DNA of 64,000 nt from Notolepis coatsorum (Eukaryota; Chordata; Actinopteri; Aulopiformes; Paralepididae). Positions 23,694-34,551 of this stretch are shown piece by piece; position 1 is the stretch's first letter, and every line of letters starts with the position of its first letter. The notes beneath the pieces are model-generated. The model made no database searches and was not told the origin of the DNA. It saw only the letters and a program-made list of their open reading frames with translations. A program made the translations under genes and the position numbers. The stretch lies in NCBI GenBank assembly GCA_963971535.1, contig OZ020593.1:35064576-35128575 (forward strand), read 5' to 3'.

Positions 23694-24415
23694 CTAACCA
23701 AAATGATGGTGGGCAATTCCGGTCTGCTCATCCAAGTGGACTGGCTGTAGGTCATCCTCAGCATGGTCCATGATGACTGGGGCCCTCTTATTCCTCAGTG
23801 TTGCCACATTGTGGAGCACTGCACAGGCCACAGTGATGTCACATGCCCTGTCCGGTGCCACCCGCAGCCCCCGCAGACATGTGAATCTGGCCTTCAGTTT
23901 GCCGAAGGTAATTTCGATCCAGGCTCTTGTCCGAGCATGAGCCCTGTTGAAACGGGCTTGAGGCCCTGGTGCTGGCTCCGGATAGGGGGTCATGAAGTAG
24001 GGCTTACATGCATAACCCCTGTCTCCAATTAGGAGTCCATCGTAATTACCTATATATAATATCGCTGCTGTCGGGCCAAAACCTCATAACTCCATTTATT
24101 GATTTTTTTTTTTATTATATAAATCAACTCTGTAGATCATCCTCCATATGTGTGTGTGGGTTTTACAAAGTTTAAACAATGGGAAAGCATTAAACCGATC
24201 ATCTGTCTAAACCTCCTAACTCTATTCACCCTCAAATCTGTGTTAGTTTTTTTCATCTGCTGAAAAGTTGGGTTTTTGGAGTTATGAGGTTTTGTCCCGA
24301 CAGCAGCGATATACAATGTTAGATCACCTCTATATGAAATAAGCAATTTCTAAATTACATGAGACGGAGCCCGGCCACTTGGCCTCAACATTGGTGATGA
24401 GGCAGGTTGAATGAT
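23694..24415 (-). pseudogene. Harbinger (HARBI1-like) transposase, partial
   Basis: The minus strand 24050-23694 reads YDGLLIGDRGYACKPYFMTP (with the GDRGY catalytic Asp), then ARTRAWIEITFGKLKARFTC, which carries the catalytic Glu of the DDE domain, and ends in HHHFG before a stop. A small upstream piece at about 24415-24362 reads ITNVEAKWPGSV, the usual sequence around the preceding Asp motif. The sequence between them is lost or displaced by a 254-bp MITE, and the N-terminal exons are not found. This is the DDE_Tnp_4 type of nuclease, encoded convergently with the Myb/SANT partner. Broken. Confidence 0.85.
24059..24312. mobile_element. MITE with ~36-bp TIR
   Basis: The left end ATATCGCTGCTGTCGGGCC and the right end CCCGACAGCAGCGATAT are inverted repeats that continue through AAAACCTCATAACTCCA with one mismatch. 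TA-rich flanks fit a Tc1/mariner-like TA target. 254 bp, no coding. It sits in the Harbinger transposase. Confidence 0.75.
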
Positions 24416-25181
24416 GTAAATCCATAATGAATATGATTTATTATCAGCATTTTAGGTATATTATTTTACATTTCAAAAGCCCCCTCTAGAAAAACGAAGC
24501 ACAAAAACATAATTCAGAATGGTATAATGGGATCTAGAGGAAGGGAGCTGGCATTTCTTTTTGCGAGGGCGTGGCCAGTTTATCGAGCTAACTGAAGTAA
24601 ACCCTGCGTTGGACCAGGTTCAAATTTTCTGATCTGTTGCCAGTGATTTACGATCGCGCTTCGAGGAACTGAAAGGTCTAGCTTAAGTCAAGTTATCCTG
24701 AAAATTATCTGGCTAACTCAGTTAGCCAGGTACGAGGAACAGCGCCCAGGTGTTTCTCGTTTGTCATTTGTGTCTGTATTTGAGTTCCTTGTTTCCTGCT
24801 CTGTGTGGTTTCATTATCATTAGGGATGGGTATCGTTAGGATTTTATCGATACTACTACTCTTATCGATACTGGTTCTTTTAGATTATTATAATTTCTTT
24901 TTTTTATACATTTATTATTTGAACGGCTTAAGGCTATATCTGTACTTGATGTTTTTTTGTTGTGTTGCATATTTGAAATAAACTTCAATCAAATCAAACC
25001 CCCCCTCTTAAAAACAAAAACCTGTGTTTAACCTAGCCATCTATAAAACATGCTAAAACTGTGAAACAAATGTCCTACTACCCTAAAGAAAGAAATAGAT
25101 AGCAAACATGACTCAGTTATGCAATAGTGCCGCTGTTTTTTGTTAAAAAAATAAATCTTTTAGTTATATATCGTATAGCTC

Positions 25182-27951
25182 CGCTCTGCGTCATACTGTA
25201 ATACTCTTCCATATCAGTATTAGCACTGAATACATTTTCACATGCACCTTTACACACCTCATCTGTCTGGCCACACCCCCATCCGCTCCTCTACATAAGC
25301 AGGGGTGTGGCCATACTAACAGCTCCTTCTTTGTTTTCACCACGGCAAGTGTCTGTATACACCACTTTGAGACTAGTGAAATATTGAAGAGGAGCTGCGT
25401 TGACATTGTTTCTTGTTTTTTCTCTCCCTCACCAATTTAAGAGAAAAAGCTAAGTTATAATGTCTTCCTCTGGGGGTTCGAGCGCTCGCAACGTCACCCT
25501 TCACCAAAGGTTCTCCATTGCCGCCTGCGTCGTGGGGCTGCGCTGACTCCGCGGTCGTGGCAGTCAGACGCACCCGATCGGCGTCCGGTGGAGAGTTTGC
25601 CTTTCCGAGGAGCTGTTGAGCCAAGGCCGTCTCCTGTGAGATGGCCTAGTTCCAGCTCTGGTTCCCCCGCCGGGGGGCGGTCGGCCGATAGGCTGACTGC
25701 TCCTCTGGTAGCGGAGGATCTGAGACGCAAGCTCTTCGCCTCTGCTCGTTCCCGTCGTAAGAGGGTGGCCTGCAGGGGCGAACAGCCTGGCTTTGGTGAG
25801 CTGCTGGAGCCAGACGAGGGTGCTTCTGCTTCTCCTTGTCCGATGGAAACGCATCACTCTCCCCCTCAGGGTGTGGCAGGGGGTGGTATGTCTCCTTGGG
25901 GTCCCTCGTCCTCCGGTGTTGGGTTAGAACCTCCAACTCGGCGACGGGATGCCCTGCTATCAACCGCATCGGATGGTGGCACCACAATGAGTGGCAGCCT
26001 CCCGTACGTGAGGGACACGGGCTGCATGGAGGAAGGTGCGCATGGGGAATTGCGTGCCTGCGCGTGGGGGCAAACACCAAGCTATTTGCGGCAGGCGCCG
26101 CTAAGTGACTTTCTCCCCCCGATTACCCCTGTTCCCTTCCCCGCCCCAAATATGATTTTTTGTTACACTAATAAAAGGTCCCTCCTAGTAGAGGGACTTT
26201 TTTTGTTACAAACTGTGTTTATTCACTGCATATGTTGGGGATACGACTCTCTCGATCTTCTGTGTTTTTTTCTTGAAACATGAAACATGGATGTCGTGTT
26301 CACACAAACCTCGGCCTTGTTATAAACCCTGTTCGCAGACGTGTTGTCGTCTGTGGCTAGCGTGCGTTGGGTTAGCTTATCCTGTTAGGATATACGCTGC
26401 TCCATTAGCATGCTGGCTACATAGCTATCATCGTGGCTTGTTTACTATCGTATACGGGGTATGGGATCATGAGGGGGTGACCGGATAAACCCCTCCTTCC
26501 CTCTTTTCTGATTGGTCGGGGGGTTGGGCCCTCTTATCATTCAGGCACGGGGTAGGGAGGGGGGGGGTAGGGAATTCCCTGACTCCTCGCCTGTAATGGT
26601 CGGTTGAGTCATGGGATTCCCCCCGCCATAGAATACGTCACTGGGCTCGTTTCTATTGGTTGACGACTTCCGTGAGTTCTTTACAGGCCCCATGTGTGGT
26701 TCTCTGTTATTGTCAAGTTGGTGTTGCGGTGCATAGGAACTCAAGAGTTCTGCTACGCTCGGTATATATGTATCTTGAGTAGGGATGCTCGATATTGGCT
26801 TTTTTACCGATACCGATATTGTCCAACTCTTAATTTCCGATACCGATATCAACCTATACCGATATATGCAGGGTTTCCCCCCCCCAAAAAATTTAATAAT
26901 TTCAGGTAATTAACATTACATATCTCTTGTTGTGGAATTAACACAACATTATGCATACTTTTGACAATAAATAAAATCAGAATTTGTTCTTACTTGCTTG
27001 CCTGGGTAAATAAAGGTTATAGAAATGTAAAAAAAAAAGATAAAAAAAAAATTGAAAACCGATACCGATATTTTCCGATATCACATTTTAATGCCGATAT
27101 CGGCCGATAATATCGGTAGGCTGATAATATCGGACATCCCTAATCTTGAGCCTTTGGTCACGTGGCTCAATGTTACATAAACTTTTCAATTTATTGCTCA
27201 CGTGGGAAGTCTCTCTGGGGGTTCCCCGTCCCCTCCTTTATGGAGCAGGTTGACGGGGTATTGTTTAGGGAGTTCCCTGACTCCTCGCCTGTAATGGTCG
27301 GTTGAGTCATGGGATTCCCCCTGCCATAGGGTACGTCGCTCCCCGTCCCCTCTTTTATGGAGCAGGTTGACGGGGTGTTGTTTGTCTCTTCCGAGCGCCA
27401 GTGTACTAGGCTTGTCTCGACGAATTCTCGTTCATATCTGGGGGATGTTAACAGAATAGATCAAAGCATTGGTAGAGGGGTCTCACGCCCTTGGGGTGGG
27501 CCACCGGGCGCGGTACGAAGGGGACCGTCTGGGTGGCGCCCTCTATAATGTTTTGGATCGACACGCGTACCTACCCCCCTCCTGGGACTGGGGATGGCGG
27601 CATGATTAGGGCACAGGACTGATTCTGGTCGCGCCGGACCAGGTCAGTTAACCCGCTGTCCGCCGGGGCACAGATCTGCTTTTCTGGTACCCTGAGGGAC
27701 TTGTGCTTTTTTCGGGGGGGGAAATGCCGGGTCGGCCCAGGCGTTGCAGGGTTTGACGTTATGGAGATGTTCGTGGTTATGTTACTACGTGTTACCCCTC
27801 ACTGACTGAGCTGTTAGTATGGCCACACCCCTGCTTATGTAGAGGAGCGGATGGGGGTGTGGCCAGACAGATGAGGTGTGTAAAGGTGCATGTGAAAATG
27901 TATTCAGTGCTAATACTGATATGGAAGAGTATTACAGTATGACACAGAGCG
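25182..27951 (+). mobile_element. Inverted-repeat-bounded, DIRS-like fossil (tentative)
   Basis: 144-bp arms at 25182-25325 and 27808-27951 are inverted copies with about one mismatch. No TSD is seen, as expected for tyrosine-recombinase retroelements. The interior is GC-rich and holds a gag-like open region (about 25458-26283, Ser/Gly/Arg/Pro-rich). A direct repeat of about 75 bp (GTTCCCTGACTCCTCGCC...) appears at about 26568-26642 and 27270-27342. No polymerase or recombinase is visible, so the DIRS assignment is inference. It is broken or was always non-autonomous. Confidence 0.45.
26780..27142. mobile_element. hAT MITE, 363 bp
   Basis: Perfect 8-bp TSD ATCTTGAG (26772-26779, 27143-27150). 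The ends are TAGGGATGCTCGATATT and, read inward from the right, TAGGGATGTCCGATATT. The interior repeats CCGATACCGATAT and has poly-A stretches; there is no coding. It is inserted in the DIRS-like unit and is the innermost element of this nest. Confidence 0.92.
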
Positions 27952-28798
27952 TCACTATACTCATATAACTATTGTTATATACATAACCGTACGTTAATGA
28001 GACTAAAAGACTACTATACGACTACACCGATTTCATGACGGCTTCCTGTCCTCACGTTTCCATCATTGGTAAACAATCGTAGTGCTGAAAATATACACTT
28101 TAACTGCTTTTTTTATAGGGTTATGGTTATACTCTTGGCTACATTAGAAAAAGAAACACAACATTGTACTTATTTGGAATAGCAGTGTCGGAGATTAAAT
28201 GCCGGTTTGGCAACATGAAGCGAGGGCGTCGGATACCTAACTTAACGTTACATTTTCAACAACAGATTTGTTACACGTATGAACTTAACATAACGTTAAC
28301 GTTACTCCGTTTCCATGAAGTCTTTAATTAAGTCCATGGAGTTTCCAGTGTTGCTGCCACCGTTGCGTCGCAGATGGATGGTACACTCGGCTGTGTTGTG
28401 TTATTCCACTAGTATACACGTGAGTCCTCTATATTTGTTTATTCTGTTAGCTCTGTAGCTAATCCGCTCCTAGACTACCGATAGCAGAACCGTTAACGTT
28501 GGATCTTATCAATACTCAGTTTTTTTCTAATTTAGAACCGGTTCCCGTTTAGAACCGGGTTTCGGGGGGCATCCCTAATTATCGTTTCCTGTTGGTTCCA
28601 CTGTGTTTGTTACCCTGTCCGTGTTCTTGTTGAAGCAAAGTACAGTAAGTGTTTCCATGTTAGTGTTTTCCTGTTTAACCTTAGTGTTATTTTTCCTCCC
28701 TCATTCAGCGTTGGCTGAGAGGTTTTGTTTTTGGGTTTTGCCAATACCCTTGTTTGTTGTGCTTTAAGTTTATTTAATAAATTAAAGCTCCATTAACT

Positions 28799-29023
28799 GG
28801 GGAGCTCCAGTAGCTCACCACGTACCGTGAGCGATATTTCGGCGCCGTGGACAACCGTGCTCGTCACGGATCTGGGGTTTAGCGAGTTCGAATCCCGGAC
28901 TGCAGCCGTGCCTTTCCCAGAGTGTCTTCCCCCCCATCTGAACCCTTTCAGCCTGTTTCTGTCGGTCATCCTTGACCAGAATAAATGTGATAAACACATA
29001 AAAGAGCCAGGGGAATGGCCAAA

Positions 29024-29053
<30 letters not shown>
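28799..29053 (+). mobile_element. tRNA-derived SINE (family S2, copy 1) with 15-bp TSD
   Basis: Flanked by AAAGCTCCATTAACT (28784-28798 and 29054-29068). It begins GGGGAGCTCCAGTAGCTCAC with a tRNA-like head (box B GTTCGAATCCCGG at about 28888) and ends in an uninterrupted run of about 30 A. The perfect TSD and long A run suggest a recent insertion into LTR-A. A second copy lies inverted at about 55870-56065. Confidence 0.93.
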
Positions 29054-29059
<6 letters not shown>

Positions 29060-29136
29060 CCATTAACTCGCCGCCCGCCTGGTCTTGTCTGCTCCTGGTT
29101 CTTATTACCACCACCACACCAAACCGTGACAGAGGG

Positions 29137-30018
29137 AGAGGTGAGAGTCACGGGGTGGAAATCATCAAAGTTACTGAAGTTTTAACACATGCGTGGAGAA
29201 GGCGGTGTTACCATGGAGTTATGCAAAGATGCAGCTAATAATAAAGTGTTACGTGTTACTGCTTTAAGAAGGCATCATTGTCCTCAGCGGCCCCCGGGGA
29301 GCTCTGGCACAGCTGTCTCTACCTGCTGAGTACAGCGTCTCCCTCGGCTCGGCTTTGTCTCCTTCACTGCGTAACCGTACCTGTGAACACTTGAACATCC
29401 TGACGGCTATAATTAGCTCCGACACCCTGCACTCTATAAGGGGGATGTCACTGATTTCTTAATACTTCACCCACCCACTCCTCTCCCAAACTGGTTAATC
29501 TGGTCTCCAGGGTTTTTATTTGGTCTCTTCGTCTTTCCCCCTCCCCATCTATCTCTGCCTCTCTTCCTTTTGGACTCCTCCTCTATCTGCATGCAGCAGA
29601 ATTAGGGTTGTCAAAGTTAGGGTGTTAATAACTGCATAGTATGCATATTTAATTAATGCGTATTAACACCAAAAAAGATTTGACACGTAATGTTAAAAAA
29701 AAAACATGGCTCTCACATGGTACTGTGTGAGAGGAGGAAAGAGAACTTCAGTTTTACTGTACAAAAATACATTAGTCAATAAAAGGTTGGCATATGAATA
29801 ACATTGGACTCCATTCAGTTGGATTTGTGACACTGTTTTGATTCGATATAGTAGAAGGTAGGGGTGTAACGGTACACAAAAACCACAGTCCGGTGAGTAC
29901 CACGGTTTTGAAGTCACGGTTCGGTAACATTTCGGTACAGTGGGGGAAAGTTTGCAGAACGTGGCTTTCCATGTTCCACTCGGGGGTGATGTAGTGTGCA
30001 GTTACTGTTAAGTAGGGC
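29137..30018. other. Unassigned sequence with two hAT-type left ends
   Basis: 29137-29590 is unique-looking and gene-free. TAGGGTTGTCAAAGTTAGGG at about 29602 and TAGGGGTGTAACGGTACAC at about 29862 have the form of hAT termini, but I found no matching right ends, so these are probably truncated copies. Confidence 0.4.
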
Positions 30019-30029
30019 TGTCAATGAAT

Positions 30030-30512
30030 CTTTATTTTGTATCCACTTTTTCTCCTTATTTTCTATATATTTTTTTTTCTCCCATCCCAATTTCGCTGTT
30101 TCCAATTCTCCCCTCCCCTGTCTTGAACGTTGCTCGCATATGCCCCCCACAGGTCGGTCGTAGGGAGGATAGAAGCCTTGCTTCACGTGTCCCCTCCGGT
30201 ACACTTGGAGGCAGCCTGTCGCATCTTTTCACCTGCCAGCGCAGACTCTCATTGGCGAGGTGTAACGTGTGGGAGACTCACACTACCCCCGCTATTTCCT
30301 GTCTCTGCTGTGCAGGCGTCCCCCAACCGACCTGTAGGAGTAGCTGTCCACAACGTCCAGATTACCACCCATCGACTTCCACCCGCTGACTCTGCCAATT
30401 GAGCCAGTATGACGGCCGGCCCAAGTTGGAGGCAACGCCGACAGCCGGATTTGAACCCGGTGTCTCTTGCGTTGGTGACAAGTGCAATGTCCGCTGCGCC
30501 ACCCAGCCGCCT
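30030..30512 (-). mobile_element. tRNA-derived SINE (family S1, copy 2)
   Basis: TSD TGTCAATGAAT / TGTCAACGAAT (30019-30029, 30513-30523). Minus-strand head with box B GGGTTCAAATCCGGC at about 30450 and the CACCCAGCCGCC start at the right end. The T-rich tail is at the left. It is inserted in a TAGGGCTGTCAA... sequence that looks like a hAT end. Confidence 0.88.
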
Positions 30513-30523
30513 TGTCAACGAAT

Positions 30524-31104
30524 ATTCTATACTCAAATGTATAATAATTGTACATTTTATAAAAAAAATTACATACATTTGATTGTGACCGCGGTGGGTG
30601 TGGGCCTGAATGTGCTGCATGATGGATAGGTCACTTTCACAATGGAACGTCACTTTCATTGAGCTGAAGAACGTGCCAGTAGTAAAAACAACAAAAACTG
30701 CATGGCGTGATGGCAGAGTTCAGAACCCAACTCGTCACGAAGACAGTGATTTGCACTCCGAGCTATCTAAAAGCCCTGTTTGGAATTACTTCAGATTTTG
30801 ATCAACTTGTGGAACCTCGAGACAAAGTTGTATGCAAGCTACAGTATGCAAACTACAGCTGGCCTACGTTCTTTATGCTAGTGCTATTATGGGAGTTCTA
30901 GCGTCAATAATGTACTTTTCCGTTTTTAGCACTTTATTGTAAATCATCCCTCAGGGTAAAACTTGTATATATCGAATAATGAATAGAGACAGAAGTGTCA
31001 TGCAGGTCCCCAATGGTTTGATTACTATTTCCCATTTCATGCCAAGGAAAATATATCGTTTCATGTTTATCACACCTTTTTCTGATGTGCGTTGTTGTGT
31101 GTCA
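30524..31104. other. Unassigned sequence
   Basis: AT-rich, no recognisable gene. Open frames at 30610-30901 and 30979-31224 show no known domain. Confidence 0.4.
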
Positions 31105-31745
31105 GTTTCAAGTTTCTTTAATAGTTGTCATACAGAAGTACAGAATACTTTCATACAAAATGCTTCTTACTGTTACGCTCCAGAGACTGTGCTAGACAAG
31201 ATAGTATCAAATAACATAGTATAGCATGTAGTTTAGAAGAAGAAAATGAGGTCACAGTGTTCGGTATAGACATATGTACAATGTTCTGAGTTACCATATA
31301 ATATACAATACTATGCAGTGTACTAATGTACAGTACTATATAGTGCAAAGCAGAAATGGGATGAGGTACAATTTAGGTACAATTTACAGTAAGGTGTACG
31401 AGTTGTAGTGCAATCCTTCATCAATAAATATAAAGTGTGGGGAGTGGGTGCTACAGTGTGTTTGTTTAAAGTGGGTGTGTGCTATAAAGTGTGTGGAGTG
31501 GGTGCTACAGTGTGTTTGTTTAAAGTGAGTGTGTGCGTGTGGATGTGTGTGCTATGTGCGTTTGGTGGTTGTTGTTGTGTAGGGGAGGATCTATGGTGGT
31601 TGTTGTTGTGTAGTGTTCATTCATTGTTCGTTTAGCAGCCTGATGGCCTGGGGATAGAAGCTTCTTCTGAGTCTTTCTGTGCTCGCCTTGAGACTCCGGT
31701 ATCGCTTGCCTGACCGCAGCAGTTCAAAGAGGCAGTTGTTCGGGT
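31105..31745 (-). pseudogene. L2/CR1-type LINE 3' end, minus strand
   Basis: On the minus strand, 31745-31626 encodes the C-terminal tail of a LINE ORF2: LFELLRSGKRYRSLKAST, then ERLRRSFYPQAIRLLNEQ and a stop. About 500 bp of untranslated sequence follows, ending in ATGACAACTATTAAAGAAAC, the usual 3' terminus of this group. The 3' part holds two copies of a GTGTGGAGTGGGTGCTACAG unit at about 31430-31530. Everything upstream of the tail is missing, so it is 5'-truncated. A related 3' tip appears at 44545-44580. Confidence 0.75.
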
Positions 31746-32372
31746 TCAGCTATAAGCCGTAAAACTATCATTAACACTTTGAGTGCCAACGACGAGATTC
31801 CTCGCTAGTTCATGCCAACCGTTGAGTGCCAGAGAGACGAGAGATCTCATTTTTGATCGCCGACCACCAGAACAGTGGATAATGTGTTTCCAGTACCCAG
31901 CGTTGGATCAATAAACGCAATCGATATTTGGAATGGCGATCAGGAATTGGAATAATCTTTTTGGAGAACATCTGATCTGAGGTAAGGAATCTATTTTACC
32001 AGTCTTGGGATAATCAGAGCTTTTTTCACAGATATATCAACGTGGGCCCTATGTGTGTGTGTGCTGATCAGGAAATAAGATAATAGATTTTTCAGCCCGC
32101 TTCCCTAGCGCGCATAAGTACACATAAATTATACTATCGATAATCTAGCGTTTATTTGAAAACTATTCATAAATAGGCCGACAAATTACAACGTTTTTTG
32201 TGTAGTGCAGTATATTCCAGTAAAGGGCGATTATCACAGAATCTTCTGAAATTTTCGGAAACTTTCAAGAAACGAGCGTTTTTCAAAATGGTATAAAACG
32301 GAAATGAACCGATTAAAAAAACAATACGTTTCGACAATGTTGACTGCAAACAAGTCATTGATAAGCGACGAC

Positions 32373-32792
32373 TGTTACGATTCTGGTTACTGACTACGGT
32401 CGGGAACCACCCACCATCTCTGTCACCTGTCACCTGACTGCTGTCACTTGTTTTCCCTGTCATTTAGTGCTGTCACTTAGGGGTTGGCTTCTGATTGGCT
32501 GTCACGGGGGTGTGTGTGGAATGTTGGTATTGGTGACTATTTAACATTCCTTCCTTCTGCTTGTCATTCGTCAGGTCTTCACTATAGGCGTTCGGAGATA
32601 ACGCGGCCGGTTCCAGTTCTGGACCACCACTAAGCTCCATTATCTATTCTCTCGTTCCTTTGCCCTCGGCATAGTATCCTAGTATTACTCTTTGTGTTCT
32701 TTACTATTAAAGTCGAACCTGTTCAAGAGTATACCATCTCCGTCTCTGTGATTGCCTACAACAATTGGAACTCACCTACCTCCATCCTGACA
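32373..32792. mobile_element. Probable solo LTR, 420 bp
   Basis: TGTTACGATTCTGG...ATCCTGACA, TG/CA ends, flanked by GACGAC and GATGAC (5 of 6). The length and composition resemble Gypsy-type fish LTRs, from memory. Confidence 0.6.
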
Positions 32793-32943
32793 GATGACCA
32801 TATTATACACATAATTTAAGATATAGTTTATGCGTTCGCAAACATGAGAGCTCTATCTAGGGCTGTCTTAAATACTTCTAAGCTTCGTTCGATGGCACAA
32901 GCTTCGAACATAAAAAAAATCGAAGTTTAAAATATATATATAT

Positions 32944-34266
32944 TGTAACTGAGGGGTACAATTCCCTGACTGTATTGAGAGTATGGTATCATTAAACCAC
33001 TACTTAGTTATGTACTTTAATTACTGGCCATACAGTACACGGTATATCTGGTGAACACCCACACAAGAATACGGCTTGACAAAGAAAGTTTTATTTAGAG
33101 GTATTTATTATTAGAGCAGCAACGATAGGTTACAGATTGAGAATTATGATTGCGCTTATAAGGCGAAGAACACTTAAGTAGGTCAAGAGCGTAAGTCCAT
33201 GAGCATAGTAAGATGGGTATAACTGACACCACCTGTAGCATAAGAATTACATAAGGCACACTCGTAGTCAGCTGGAGATACTAAGGGGTTCCCTCCGGTT
33301 GTAAGCCAGCAGGGTAGAGGAATGTTCGGGAGCAAAGTCTGGATCAACGCGGAATAACGAGGCTCCAGGTACAGGAGCCAGTGCAGTAATCCCTTGGTCC
33401 GTAGACAAAGCAACAGCTATACTCCAGTATGCACGACAGCATGGATGAAAGCTAGCCAGCCTCTGTGGTCCTAGAGGCGGGCTCGATGGTGCTCCTCACA
33501 GGGTAGATCCCACACAGCAGTGGGGTAGACGGTTCTCTGCTCCAGCAGCCACAGTACCAAAGCAATATAATCCAGCCGGAAAAGGCTCTGCATTCGCCGG
33601 TGTAGGTTCTCCGGTGTACATATCCAACGGTTCTCGTCTAGGACTCCTCGGATGGCGGCACGAGTTTAGGCCGCCCAGCCTGGATAAGTGCACTAGCTAG
33701 AGTACGACGAACCGGTGGTAATGATGGTCACGGAGAACGGTAGCCGCACGATACACTATAAATAATAGACTATTACTTCACAATAGAATAAGTCAAACTC
33801 GACGATACAGCGTTAAACTCTGACACTTTAGCTATCTATTCGCACGCGGTTCTCAAGGCTCTATTTAGGGGCAAAGAGGCCCACTTCACGGCACGTTGTA
33901 TCGTGGTGAAGGCTTCAACGTTTTGGGTCTAAGTGCTGCTGTATCCACCTGCGACGTATTTATACGTAAGGTGAATAATCTAGTGCCAACCTCAGTTCTG
34001 TCTCGTATTACTGCGCAAACCTGGACATGTTGAGACATGTCTTGGCGGTGGCTTTGAACTTGCCATTGGGGGTATGGCCGTTGGCGCCTAGGGGTCGCTG
34101 TCCAATAGGAGAACGAATATTATGGTCTGGCCTGTACCTAGGTAAAGGGATATTCCGTGTATATATACAAAGAATATACAAGGGATATCAGACGATATAC
34201 AAATATTATACAATATATCTCAAGTAATAAATATATATATTCGGTTTAATCTGACCCTTTGTAACA
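32944..34266. mobile_element. Solo LTR (LTR-B, copy 2), 1323 bp
   Basis: TGTAACTGAGGGG...TTTGTAACA, flanked by TATAT on both sides. Same family as 10606-17042: near-identical first 80 bp and the same GGGATATTCCGTG...ATATATTCGGTTTAATCT end. Inserted in a hAT. Confidence 0.88.
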
Positions 34267-34407
34267 TATATATATTTTTTTTTGCCTCCAAAATCTTGCA
34301 CCTCCATTCCAATGAAACGAAAGTAAGCGGCGCCTCGACTCCACCTCTCTACAACAAGCACGTGGAGATTATCTGTGTTGAAAACAACAAGGACATGTGC
34401 AGCAGAC

Positions 34408-34551
34408 ATGTCGACGAAGAAGTCATCAGACGTGTGGTTACACTTTAAAATATGCAAAGACAATGCCCAAAAAGCAGAGTGCCAGATATGCCAGAAGAAA
34501 ATGGCATATCACAACTCTACAACAACTTTGTCAAATCACCTAAAAAACGTA
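34408..34551 (+). pseudogene. hAT transposase BED zinc-finger exon
   Basis: MSTKKSSDVWLHFKICKDNA leads into CQICQKKMAYHNSTTTLSNH, a zf-BED domain (Cys-x2-Cys ... His-x4-His pattern, with the usual W/F near the start). It ends at AAAAAAC followed by GTAAGT, a good splice donor. This is the DNA-binding N-terminus of a hAT transposase. No later exon is present before the element's right end, so only the first coding exon survives. Confidence 0.8.

Larger units (their letters stand above)
18831..24746 (+). mobile_element. PIF/Harbinger element with Myb/SANT gene and broken transposase
   Basis: The ends are GGCCCTATTACCC and, read inward from the right, GGCGCTGTTCC, flanked by CAG (18828-18830, 24747-24749), which fits the CWG duplication of this superfamily. 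It carries two convergent genes, as expected: a Myb/SANT-like gene on the plus strand (19045-21084) and transposase pieces on the minus strand (23694-24415). A probable solo LTR, a hAT element and a small MITE have inserted into it. A shorter relative lies at 57786-59166. The transposase is incomplete, so this copy is no longer autonomous. Confidence 0.85.
24821..28577. mobile_element. hAT element carrying a DIRS-like fossil
   Basis: The left end is TAGGGATGGGTATCG and the right end is CATCCCTA, flanked by ATTATCAT and ATTATCGT (7 of 8 match). It lies within LTR-A. Most of its length is the inverted-repeat-bounded unit at 25182-27951. The remaining hAT sequence contains no transposase. The segment 28065-28165 resembles the P2 MITE interior. 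Confidence 0.7.
9886..29131. mobile_element. Solo LTR (LTR-A) inflated to 19.2 kb by nested insertions
   Basis: The ends TGTAACGTTCC...ACCGTGACA are flanked by the perfect 5-bp repeat GAGGG (9881-9885 and 29132-29136), the mark of an LTR-type integration. Removing the nested elements leaves LTR pieces at 9886-10058, 10547-10605, 17043-17281, 18692-18830, 24750-24820, 28578-28798 and 29054-29131, roughly 1 kb in all. These read smoothly across every junction. No internal coding region belongs to it, so it is a solo LTR. The superfamily is not determined. Being the host of all the other insertions, it is the oldest element in this block. Confidence 0.8.

Noticed and set aside
25588-26283. Host gene encoding a 231-residue Ser/Pro-rich protein
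   Set aside because: It lies between 144-bp inverted repeats in a nested element and has a composition typical of gag-like regions, with overlapping frames on the other strand.
30024-30659. Arg/Cys-rich proteins on both strands at 30024-30659, 37481-38039, 39185-39700 and 61943-62432
   Set aside because: The same frames recur at each SINE S1 copy and follow the SINE, not a gene.
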